From contig JABANP010000580.1 of assembly GCA_013115135.1 (NCBI GenBank), forward strand, positions 1-31,163: a stretch of 31,163 nucleotides of DNA, given 5' to 3'. Positions 1 through 9,660 of the stretch are shown piece by piece; the stretch's first letter is position 1, and each line of letters begins with the position of its first letter. The notes beneath the pieces were generated by a model, which worked only from the letters and a program-made list of their open reading frames with translations, was not told where the DNA came from and made no database searches. This DNA comes from Perkinsus olseni (Eukaryota; Perkinsozoa; Perkinsida; Perkinsidae). The position numbers were made by a program, and so were the translations under genes.

Positions 1-110
1 CCTACTGTTGGTATTGCTGCTGTTGCTGTTGCTGTTGTTGTTGTTGTTGTTGTTGCTGCTGCATCGAATGCTGCCTTTGCAGTTGCTGCTGTTGCTGCTG
101 TTGCTGTTGC
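1..110 (-). repeat. CAG/CAA-type trinucleotide run encoding polyglutamine
   Basis: The plus strand reads as runs of CTG/TTG, so the minus strand is CAA/CAG. In the frame of the KH gene it encodes two glutamine tracts (about 8 and 17 residues) separated by a short LQRQHSM-type spacer, after an Ala/Asn-rich linker. The mix of CAA and CAG codons argues for a selected or old polyQ tract rather than a recent pure CAG expansion. It continues past the window edge. Confidence 0.8.
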
Positions 111-3100
111 CACATCGCCACGCTCGCTTCATACGCCGCGTTGGCCTGATTGGCCGTAGCCGCGTTGGCGTACTGCTGTTGCTGCGTCATTTGAGGTGCC
201 CTGAAGAGCCACAAGAATCTCGGCAACTAAGGCACCGAGCTCCTCCGAACAGTCCTACATCTGCATTATCTGCGAAGATCGTCGCATTTGCTCAGCAGCA
301 GCCGCGGCCGAGGTAGCGGCAGCAGCATCTGGTCGACTAGCCTCCGGAGTGACGACAGCGGCCATCTCGCCATCAGCCGACGGCAGCGGTGTGGTAGACG
401 CGGACACTGAGGAGCGAGAATAGGGCAATACTACAGCAGTGGGAACCTCACCAGCCCGTGGGCCTGCACCGAGCTCGGGACCAGCCGTTGCTTGAGGTGG
501 CCTAGGGCGAAAGGAATACAGTAAAAGACTACTATCAGCGTGAGCTTACTCCTTGTTGATGATACGAGTGACTTCTTCTCGGCAGCCGCCCATCTCGGCC
601 TCCTTCGACTCAGCTGTGACCATCAGGTAATGCCCGAAATCATCGCCCTGAGAGCAGTCCCAACTGACCCCTTCAGACGCTGCGACGTGGGTCCCGTCAA
701 TCACCTCGTAGGGGTTCTTAATAATCCTAGCTTCCCCATGATATCTGCTTCGCAAATGGCTCAGCACCTCCTCATTCAGCGTCGCCACTAAAGGGACCAG
801 CGGATACCGGAGAAATCTTGCCACCGTTGGCTTACGTGAAGTGGCGGGGACACCAAGCACGAGGTTGGTAGCACTGAATGACTCCAGCAAGCGAGACACA
901 GCGTCCTGAGGAAGACACCCCATTGATTCATTCTTTCGAGTTGGAAGGGCCTCGGCTAGGCGTATAAATTTTAAGAAAATCTTGGAAAAAAGTCGGAATT
1001 TTTCCAAAATTAAAGAAATTTTGCAAGTTGGTTCTTCATCGAGGCGTATGATTTTGGCCGAGAAAATGAGATTTTCAAATTTTGGAAAATCTTTCGGATG
1101 GCGTAGTATAGGCAGCTAAATTTCATTGGCGAGAAATTGAGAATTTTTACGTTCCGTGCTCTATTGTCTCGGATATCGCGGACGCCTGATGGAAGAATTC
1201 CAGCGAAAATCAGCGGCAACTTCATAGTGAATCCGATGGTTGATGATTCGTTACACGCCGGGTTGGTTCCCCAATCGAGTTTATCACCTTCATTCTGCCC
1301 AGGAACTGCTCGGTGCCTCGCAAATGCAAGGTCACAGTTCCGCAAGCATCCTTGGAGAAATCCACACTGCCAGTATTTGATAGCGGACCGTTCTCGCCTA
1401 AGAATGAATAATCATGGAAAGGGCGCGGGTTCGATCCCCCCCCCCGAAAGCATTTCTTACCATCCTCTGGCCCAGGACTGGACCTAACGTGCTTGAACAG
1501 GGTCCTAGTAGCATCTTCAACGGCGTTCGGACCGCAGTTGACCACCAGTGTCTCGTATCTAATCGCGAGAGTAAATTTCACGCGGTTTTTCTAAATCCCG
1601 CTACAGGGAATTGAACCCGGGTGGAAGCTTTTGAAGCCGAAGACGGCACCGTCAGGGTAAAGGATCCCACAACCCATCACAATTTCCTTGTTCATTACTT
1701 CTCAGCAGCATTGGTCCCATTCTCCTTCGTCGGGGTGTCTTCCGAAGTCGACGGTGATGGCGGCGTCAAGTCTGTTAGCCCGAAGGCGAACAAATGCTCA
1801 ATCGAGAGCGTCAACTAATTAAAAATACGTACCACTCCAAACCGAAATCATCTCGGATGCACAAACCTCAGAAGTCTTGTTCTCTCGCTTGAACTTCTCC
1901 AGCCGGTCAATCCAATGCTGTTCAACCTCGAGTACATTCGCCTCTACTCCAGACAGCACCTGGTGGAAGCCTGAGGGAACTGACAGGGCCGGTGCAGAGA
2001 CCTACCATAGTCGGGCAGGATCCAGTCTCCTCCTCGTCAGCATCATCGTTGGAGTCCAGGCTCGGCGCGTGTCCGGGGCTACTTCGCCTGAAGCCGCCGG
2101 GCATCACGTCAGTAGGATAAAGTCCCCTTTATTATGTAGAATAACACCACTGCGGAGATTCGAACCCGATACCATCCTTCATCTCAAACTCAGCTGATCC
2201 TCACCCCGTTATTACCTGATACTGATCTCTACGCCCTTCTCCCTGGCGAGAGTGCGGAATTTCTGCAGCCCCTGTCCGCCTCTTCCGAGATTCAACAGCT
2301 GCTTCGAAAGGTCCGAACGGAGGGATATCGTGCACCTACGACATGTCATCAGGAGTTACGAAAAATTAGGTATAGCACGACTGACTAGAGGGCGTCCCGT
2401 ACCATCTCCCGTCCAATTTTGGAAGGCATTTTCCTAAAGGGGCTACGCGTTTCAGGATGAGAATCTAAAGTGTAGCTCGATACATGTTTCAAAAGATATA
2501 TTGGTCGAGCTTCGCTCCGCTATTCGCCATGAGCGAAAATTTTCGAGGAGGTCGGAGTGGTCACACTTTTTCCACGTCAATCGCAGAGATCCCCATAGAC
2601 GATCAGCAGCAGCAGATGTGCAAGATGGAGCGGGTAGTGGGGCCAGTTACTACCTGAAGTTGTGCTCCCGCCATTCTTCCATCATATCATACATGACCTT
2701 CTTAGCTCCCTCAAACTCGCCAGGATAGCACTCAAAAATCAACTGAGGAAAAGTTATACAATTTCCATGCTTGCTATTCTCAAGGTCGAAAGATACCACC
2801 TCGACATGACCGCTCGCTGCAGCATCCTTGGACGGATCTCCGGTATGCATAGCCTGACGACGGCCGCTGCCGAATCTGCCGTCATCAAGCTCAACCCTCA
2901 GCATAAAACCAGCATCTCTCAGTCGACGGCGGTAGCCAGTAAGGCCATACTGAGGAAAAGTGCGAATGGTGATGAAGGGAATTCTGTTGCTTCTGATGCT
3001 CACTTGCGGTGCCCGGCCGACGAAGGTAGGATCACGCTTAACTGTCCTTCTGTCCCAGATGCACTCGATCAGATCCTCTGCATCAGTCTCCTCGTCAATG

Positions 3101-3904
3101 CGCCACCTAGACAATTATACGCTTAAGAAGGCGCTCAGCGCGGGGCAGTAGAATAAAAAGGAAAACGGCGTCCGCTGTGACTTACACGAGAGTAGACCTC
3201 TTCTGGGACTCGACGAACTTCATGACGGTCTCCTTAGCAGCGTTGAGACTGAGGGCGGAAGACGAGACATCGAGGGGCGGAGGTTCGATCCCGGAACTCG
3301 GTATATTCTCCAAGTGTATACGGCCAACTCGCCACAATGAGGCTAACAACTGAATCCTCATTAAGCCCCCCTTTCACGACCCAACTTCGTCTGCTAATTC
3401 GTCCAAACCAATATCGAGGAAAATCCAGACCCGTCGTATCAATTAATTTTACAATCTTGTGCCCCCGACCAGTATTACTCTCTCTTCTTGCCGATAATCC
3501 TCAAGGACCCATACTGAGCTTCGTTAACGGCATCATCATCGCCATCACCCTCAACGCTCGGAGAAGACTGCCGCGTCGACACTCCCGAAGGATTCTCAAT
3601 ATATAGGAAACAGCCAGTCTCCGCCTAAATGCGGCCCTCCAATTCGTCACGCGCCACGAAATTATGTTATACTACCCTGAGCTTGTCTATATTCTGACCT
3701 CCCTTGCCGATAATGACGCTAGCTTGGTTCTTGGCAGTAAGCGCAACAGTAGAGTAACCTGGCACTCACGCACTGCGACGCTTTCCATGGTCGCAGGACG
3801 ATTCGAGACGATGGAGCGTCGTCAGCACGCTTCGTCGTCTGTTTGCTCACTGGAGAAGTGAATACCGTACAACATCGAGACCAGCCCCACGACCGAGCCA
3901 GCAC
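1..3904 (-). CDS. Multi-KH-domain RNA-binding protein (vigilin-like), 3' end cut by window edge
   Basis: Splice-joined minus-strand exons (plus coordinates, 5' to 3' in the gene): 3829-3904, 3676-3758, 3479-3624, 3186-3248, 2654-3106, 2216-2335, 2006-2087, 1833-1959, 1699-1771, 1461-1590, 1288-1397, 550-905, 452-501, 259-406, 1-200. All introns are GT-AG and most are 45-130 nt. A clear KH domain spans exons 3829-3186, with the GxxG loop in ASVIIGKGGQNIDKLR followed by AETGCFLYIE and later LNAAKETVMKFVESQ. A second has LLNLGRGGQGLQKFR (2216-2335). Degenerate KH-like units follow in 2654-3106 and 550-905. The C-terminus is Ala-rich, then Gln-rich to the edge. Tandem KH repeats are the hallmark of vigilin/Scp160-type proteins, which bind RNA and ribosomes; that role here is inferred. 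The frame breaks by two bases between exons 1699-1771 and 1461-1590. Read without that intron, a TAA at 1695-1697 would end the protein, but exon 1461-1590 has no ATG to start a second gene. The 5' end is unresolved. Confidence 0.75.
1425..1440 (+). repeat. tRNA T-arm-like motif in KH-gene intron 1398-1460
   Basis: GCGGGTTCGATCCCCC on the plus strand, antisense to the gene, followed by more C residues. The gene-sense strand reads GGGATCGAACC, the orientation seen in most other hits. Confidence 0.7.
1604..1620 (-). repeat. tRNA T-arm-like motif in KH-gene intron 1591-1698
   Basis: The gene-sense strand reads CCGGGTTCAATTCCCTG, a T-stem/T-loop-like string 13-29 nt upstream of the 3' splice site. 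The host intron is inferred, since its two flanking exons are out of phase by two bases. Confidence 0.6.
2153..2170 (-). repeat. tRNA T-arm-like motif in KH-gene intron 2088-2215
   Basis: The gene-sense strand reads ATCGGGTTCGAATCTCCG, matching the B-box consensus GGTTCGANTCC at ten of eleven positions. Confidence 0.7.
2508..2524 (+). repeat. Intronic element family B, copy 1 (inverted to its gene)
   Basis: AGCTTCGCTCCGCTATT on the plus strand, in KH-gene intron 2336-2653, antisense to that gene. Confidence 0.6.
3276..3294 (+). repeat. tRNA T-arm-like motif in KH-gene intron 3249-3478
   Basis: GGCGGAGGTTCGATCCCGG on the plus strand, antisense to the gene. It lies about 28-45 nt upstream of the 3' splice site. 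Confidence 0.7.
3646..3663 (-). repeat. Intronic element family A, copy 1
   Basis: AATTTCGTGGCGCGTGAC on the gene's sense (minus) strand, inside the 51-nt KH-gene intron 3625-3675, which interrupts the KH domain between DKLR and AETG. The element makes up over a third of the intron. Confidence 0.8.
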
Positions 3905-4005
3905 TCTTCAGAGTCGTGCACGTGCTAGAAACTCCACGATATGCACATTCATTTTATACGCCCCCCATCAAATCTCACCATATCAGAGCAGCATTTCACA
4001 CTTCG

Positions 4006-4610
4006 CGATGGGGTTTCTGGAGGATCGTATCATGAGCATTGAGCAGTTCTGTATGGCTGAGTTAGACGAAGGACCTCATCGAGTGCATTGCAACCGGTCT
4101 CCCAATATTTCCCGTTTTTTCTGGCACCTCTAGCTCCCTCCCCATCATTACCGTTCAACCGATCGGCGATAGCTCTTTTCACTTTATCGAATACGTTTCG
4201 GAGCTTCGGGTCGGACCTCCCGCTCGACTGCTGCTGCTGTTGCTTCTCCTCAGATCCCATGTCCGCCAGTTTCATCAATACCTAAAAAAATTGATATCTC
4301 TAGCGGAGCGAAGCACCCAATACTACCTGCTTTTCCTTGAACATAACAACCAGCCGGCAACTAACCCAGCTATACCGCTCCTCGATCTCCTTCTCGATAT
4401 ACTTGGCGAAGAAGGCCATCGCCTGCAGCTGAGAGTTGTCCAGCTCGCGGTAGTATCGTATCTGATAGTTCATTATCGCATCGTCTGGCAGACTGAAGAA
4501 GTCCTTTCGGTAGGAATCGCTTTACGGCTGGGGATGCAGCCTGACTCAGCTAAAATTGATCTCCACGCGTGAAATGCGGTTCCTTAGTCGATCCTGAGTT
4601 TCACAATCAG
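4006..4610 (-). CDS. Minus-strand exons, probably the 5' part of the multi-KH gene; no recognised domain
   Basis: The reading frame DFFSLPDDAIMNYQIRYYRE through YIEKEIEERY (about 4327-4510) joins, across a 45-nt intron at 4282-4326, to LMKLADMGSEEKQQQQQSSG and FDKVKRAIADRLN (4152-4281). The next intron starts at 4151 (GTAATG). A further exon at about 4006-4075 can be read in two frames. The segment is acidic/basic and helical, with a short Gln run. A likely further upstream exon fragment reads QDRLRNRISRVEINF near 4560-4605. I could not join these cleanly to exon 3829-3904: the phases differ by one base, like the other one-base breaks in this window. It could instead be a separate short gene. 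No family recognised. Confidence 0.45.
4301..4314 (-). repeat. Intronic element family B, copy 2
   Basis: GCTTCGCTCCGCTA on the minus (sense) strand in the 45-nt intron 4282-4326. Confidence 0.65.
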
Positions 4611-4784
4611 TTCAATGGACATCCCCGGTCACATTTCTGTCGGGAATCCCGAGCGGGTTGATTGAATCAAGACATCAACCACCGTGATCAAAACACCACG
4701 ATCAAAATGGAACGAGGATCCAGGAATGGTCGGATAGACCCACACCTAGATAAGCGCGTTGACTGCGTCCGACTGGTGACATGA

Positions 4785-7149
4785 TCAAGCACAGATGCGA
4801 GGAGTGTCACCACGATGCGCTGGCCATCGAGTAAACCTCTTCACTATGTGTAGTCTACACCGCCCGGGACACTGCAAAAGGCGGCGAGTTAGAAAAGTAC
4901 CCTCTCCAGGATTCGATCGCACAACCTTCCGATCCCTAGGCCTAGTACCTCTTCACAAACTTCATGCTTGAGCTCAGCATAGCACTCAGACACGCGCTTC
5001 TTCTCTCCCCTTATCTTCACGGTGAGTCGGTCCGTCTTCATCCCCGCTACCGCCGGTGGCATCGCTCTGGGAGTACTGCGCTTGCTGCTCGACCTCGTCG
5101 ACCAACACCCCAAACTGGTTCGCTAAGCGTCGGAAATTCGCACCGTTCCGGCCTGACGGAGAAATATCGTCGACCAGCGCGAATCCAGAAATTCACAGTC
5201 TTCGTGCAAATTTGCTTTTGTTTTTCACTATTGAATAGAACATTTTGCGCAGCTTTCACGCATTGTCAATCGGTTCGTGATGAAGAAGTTGACCACGACG
5301 ACACGCACCCGCACCGGAAAGATTCCAACGAGAGGTCACTAAGGGACGGTAGAGTAAAGAGAAACTACAATTCAGTCGCTGCCATTTCTCTCGCGTTGTA
5401 ATTCTACCGTTGCGTCGCTCCGCTTGAAATATCCTAATTTTTATCGAACCTCACCTCGAGATCGCTGAACCTTCTCCGCCGGGATGACAAGTCTCATCTC
5501 CTCATATCTTGTACGTGGTAGCTTCAATGCTGTACAGGTATCCCGGCAGTCCAGCTGAAAAAAAGACATCTCCTTAGCGGAGCGAAGCTACGAAGATCTC
5601 ACCTCCTCCTCCACCGTCTTCTTCGCGATTTCGAGAGCTCGAGTGTGAGCGATACAGTCAGCTGAGCGTTGGGAAACAGCAAGATTGCCAAGAATTGTCG
5701 AGAGTGGCATCATTACCTTTCTTGTTGCCCAGCTTGGAGAATTCCAACTGAAGGTCCTTGAGCTTGCTCCCAATGCTGGGGCCGATGGAACGACTGGCAC
5801 TTCTGATGGAAAAACAACAAAATGCGGCGAGAGCGGGATAAACCCGGTAGAGCTAGCGACTGCATGGTAGTCGAATTTGACGACAGCTACCATCACTGGG
5901 CTAGTTGAAGCACACAGGGCTTGGGCGAAAACTCCAATTTTTGATCTCGAATGGAGCTAGGGATTTCATTGCTAGACCTACCAGTGCGACACAAGTGCGC
6001 GAATCGGTATCCCAAGTGGACGGGAGGGGAAAAAGCACGCCGTACTCAATTGCAGCGGACGGAAAAAGCGCAGAGAAAAGACAGAAATATAACCGCGGTT
6101 CATTTACTCCGAAAAACCTTAAAACAACAAGTCTCGTATACGTGAAACGGAGACCGGACGCATCAGTACGGTTACTGATCCCATAGCGTCATTCCTCGAG
6201 GATAAGGCCACTTTTCTTGAGAACAAAATCGGCTTTCAGTGAAGTGACGCCCTGACTCTAGCACTTAGGTGAGAGAAAAGTTCGGCTCTCTCCTGTGAAA
6301 GTTCCCCTATGAGCCTAGTCCATTCACTACTACCATTACTCCAGTGTGAATCTCACCTCTTGGCGCTAGGATGGGCAGTAGCTCCCCTCGAGGCAGTCCG
6401 TCCAGGCTGCTCATGCTCCTTCTGCTGGGACTTGGCCTCGGCCGCTAAGGCCTTGATGCTGCCCTCAAGCTTCATCATGCGTGCATGAACCTAGGATACG
6501 CAGCAGTCGACCCGACCAGCGTCTTGTCTCCGTCCAACCTGGGAGGTATCCTTCACGACAGACTCCAAGGAGTTAACAGCGCGCATCTTGAGCTCGGCTA
6601 GGTCGGGGTCCGAGAGAGCTGCCAGCATCACCGCTGCACTCTTATCGTCTTTCTTCTTCTCAAATGCCATTAATTTTGCCCTGAAAGTAGGCGCGGATGA
6701 GTCAGCACCGGAAATTCTCGACGGTAGTGTCACTGCAGTGCTGTTGATGACGACAGAAAACAAAACGAACAGCATACGAGCATGGTCGCAGCAAGCTTCC
6801 CAAACGAAACCAGGAAAAAGAGAAAAAGAATTTTTTAAAATCCTTTCAAAAAGACCGTCGTATAAAAGAACAAAGCAGGACTTCCTCTATTTCACGCTCA
6901 AAGTGCGCTCCAGCGAGTTCACGGTGACCAAGAAATTCGGCCAGTTGATCCACCCGTGCCCGTCCAACCATATTACAGATTTTCTCCGCTAACATCAGCG
7001 CCTACTGCCATAAGCTGCTGGGCCGATATCGTATCCGAGCCCCAGGCTCCCCTTCCCGAGCCGGACCATGGTCCAGCACGGGGTATGGTCCTGGCGCTGT
7101 TGGTAGTAGTAGTCGTCGTCGAAGTCTGCGGGGCAGGACTAGGAGACAT
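4785..7149 (-). CDS. Unrecognised 357-residue charged, coiled-coil-like protein, eight exons
   Basis: Exons 6856-7149, 6539-6680, 6357-6490, 5717-5802, 5603-5661, 5455-5554, 4949-5122 and 4785-4871 join with consistent phases. Allowing one surplus base in the first exon (about 7000) and one in the G-run at 5042-5045, the total is exactly 358 codons. The start is the ATG at 7149, followed by a Ser/Pro/Thr-rich leader. The body has helical charged stretches: ICNMVGRARVDQLAEFLGHR, MAFEKKKDDKSAAVMLAALS, HARMMKLEGSIKALAAEAKS, ALEIAKKTVEEELDCRD, then LPRYEEMRLVIPAEKVQRSR and FGVLVDEVEQQAQYSQSD. I do not recognise the family. The heptad-like charged segments suggest a structural or scaffold protein, but that is weak. 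The donor of the first exon (CG|GTCTTT) is unusual and is the least certain junction. The gene is divergent from the dynein gene. Confidence 0.6.
4903..4926 (-). repeat. T-arm-like motif in intron 4872-4948 of the coiled-coil gene
   Basis: The gene-sense strand contains GCGATCGAATCCTGGAG, a near B-box with A for T at its second position. Confidence 0.5.
5574..5589 (-). repeat. Intronic element family B, copy 3
   Basis: AGCTTCGCTCCGCTAA on the sense strand in the 48-nt intron 5555-5602 of the coiled-coil gene. Confidence 0.7.
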
Positions 7150-8078
7150 GTCTCTCTGAATTCTAACGTAGAACTGCCGCTTCAATACAGTTTCGGCGGT
7201 TAAAAACCGGTGACGGCACTCCAGTCAAATCAGCAAACGACTTGTCCGAACCACGATTGGCTTTGATGCCCAGGGTGCCTAGTGTTTGGCGATGGGTCCG
7301 GGTGCTCAATAAACTGCCTTAGTTGCAATAGCGCACCCAGGATCGCACGTTAAACGTGAGACCACTTTGCCAACTCTTTGCTGGACAATTTCCGTGGCAT
7401 AACGGCCTCACTCTTGCACGTTTCATCCCAGACTGCAAATGCTGACGCCCATTACAAATCGCCGTGGGTGTTCAATGAGCTGACTCTCCTCAATTCTTGG
7501 AGAGCCTCCAACATTCAATTTAACGTGTATAAGGCGATCCTCGGAGGAATGTTAAAAATCAGGAAAGGCGGTCTGTTGAACACGCGGACTGCACGGCCGA
7601 GTGCGGAGTGTCTGCCAGTTATGAACTGCTCAAAATGTTGTCCGCCGAGAACTGCCCTTCGATAAAATTTATCAGGAGCTGCTCAGACCAACTGCATTGT
7701 CCGTAGAGCCTCACGATTTCCATCAACCAACGGATTGAAGGTTGACAGCACATCGATTATTATGGCGCGCGCTATTTGCAAAGGCGCAGATTGGATTACC
7801 GCTCGCCCATTGGTCTGTTTCTCTGCTACCGCTCCGCACAAACTCGTTGCTCGCCTCGTTTTCTCTCGCGGACTGCGACAACAGCCTGAAGTCGAGTGCA
7901 GTGAAAGAGCCCTGTGAAGGCCCCTCTCTTCCCGTCGTGTCACTTGACTCCGATCAATCTAGTCGCGTTCCCAATAGGTTTACTCGAGGCCTGGCAGCGG
8001 TTTCCCTGTACCAAACTTGAAGCGTTGATGGTTACCTCGTGGCCGTCATCAGCCTCCGCATCAGTTTAACATTTCTCA
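7150..8078. promoter_or_regulatory. Divergent intergenic region between the coiled-coil gene and the dynein gene
   Basis: About 930 bases separate the two divergent ATGs, so both promoters should lie here. No TATA-like box or other core promoter element stands out. Open frames of 60-95 codons on both strands have no recognisable homology and are probably chance. One minus-strand stretch near 7683-7770 reads plausibly (AIIIDVLSTFNPLVDGNREA) and could be a missed 5' exon. An AG at about 8063, 15 bases before the dynein ATG and preceded by a C/T-rich stretch, could be a splice acceptor for a 5' UTR intron or a trans-spliced leader. That is inference only. Confidence 0.35.
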
Positions 8079-9660
8079 ATGCCCCAACCCTACGCCTGGG
8101 TGCGCTTGAAGAACGCAGGCGGCACCAGCGTGTCACCGCGGTCAGGTCACACGATCACCGCCACTCCCCACGGGTTCATCTGCTACGGTGGAATGGACGG
8201 CCGTCGGAACGACCTCGGCAATCCCGCTCCGAATTCGGACTTGTACATTCTCAAGCTGCATCCTCAATACCAGTATGAGTGGCAAATGGTCGAGCTAGAC
8301 CCAAGCAGCAGCACTCCACCTGGCCGGACGCTTCACACGGCCACCTGCGTGACTGACGATGAGATATTCTTCTTCGGTGGCATTCACAGTGCCACGCCTT
8401 ACCAGCGTCTCAACGACGGCTGGATACTCGACGCTTCCTGTATGGAGTGGAAAAAGCTCGTCTTCAAGGCTTCTCAGACTGACAAAAAGAGCGCCGGTGT
8501 CCGCAGGCTCACTGGTCTCATTGAAGAGGTGGTTCACAACGCTGAGGGCGGTGGTCGCTCTAGGCTCGGCAGGCCATCGATCTTCGCTGGTCGGGCGTCC
8601 AAAATAGTCGGCTTCGTGGACTTGGCGGGGACCGCGGCGAAAGTTGTGGCTGGTGGCAACAAGAGCATCATGGGGGGAGGTAGGCGGAAAACGTGGAAGT
8701 CCATTTTGCAGAACAAAATTACTCCGAAGAAGTCGATCATGCCGAGTGGTGCTCAATCGAAGAAGGCAGCGGGTGGCGGACAGAACTCTTCTAATGGAGT
8801 GCTGACAGACGAGAACGACGCCTTTCATGAGGATCTCGTGACTCTGGTCAGCAACATCATGAATCAGGACGAGGAGTCGAAGAAGCAGCCGCCGAACGTG
8901 CCAGCCCCGAGGGCAAACCATACGGCGACTCTAGTGGAAAACAGTATAGTTCTCTTTGGTGGTCATGGCGGACAGGGCTACAGCAGACGGCCATTCAACG
9001 ACGTGCATGTCCTCAACCTTGACAACGATAGATGGATCGAACTCCAGTGCCAGGGAAACCCTCCTGCTCCTCGCTCTGGTCACGGGGCCTTTGCGAAGGA
9101 CGGAAATTTGTACATCTTTGGCGGCTGGAACAACGAACAGCAGTTTAACGATCTCTTCATGCTGGATGTTGAGAACAAAGACTGGACCGATCTTGACCTC
9201 AGCTGGAGCTCCCCGCGATGGAACTTCAGCTTGCAGCTTGTCCACGCTATCCCCTCTTGGAGGGTCTTTGTCTTCGGCGGCGCGTGTGACAATGAGGGCG
9301 GCGGTCGGTCCCTCGGGGCGTTCGATCAGCGCATCGGTGTCCTAGATTTGGCGGACAAATTTCGGTGGTCTGAGCCGAGCTTGGAGGCCCCGCCTGGTAC
9401 CGCTCTCCGTGAAATGCAAGAGGACTTCCAAACCAACTCGCTCGGCCAGATGCCGGATACGTTCATGCCTTCAGCGAGGTGGGTAGATTCTTCCGGCTGC
9501 GCAAAAGCGTATCTTTTGTCAGGGAGCACGCGTCGGTCGTTTACGAGGCGGATGAGTCGAGGTTGATAGTCTTCGGCGGATGGTCCAATAAATGGATCGA
9601 TGACGTCTGGCAGATCAACGTCAGCTCTATTGTAGGGCCGCCTTACGCGATCATTAAAGT
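8079..9660 (+). other. Dynein N-terminal Kelch beta-propeller
   Basis: Residues about 1-510. At least five Kelch blades show the paired-glycine signature: [49 protein letters not shown] and [10 protein letters not shown]. Between blades two and three (about residues 145-265) sits a Gly/Lys/Ser-rich insert of about 120 residues that does not look like a propeller. In Chlamydomonas the alpha heavy chain of the outer arm carries a Kelch domain at this end, used in docking and chain-chain contacts. Confidence 0.85.

Noticed and set aside
8..316. Plus-strand poly-leucine open frame at the left edge
   Set aside because: It is the antisense of the polyglutamine-coding minus strand; the minus frame continues spliced KH-gene exons.
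5440..5455. TCGAACCTCAC resembling a B box
   Set aside because: It is the reverse complement of the GTGAGGTTCGA splice donor of intron 5123-5454, with no T-stem.
8295..8921. Long minus-strand open frame of 208 codons
   Set aside because: Antisense shadow of the Kelch exon; composition is unlike a real protein and no family is recognised.
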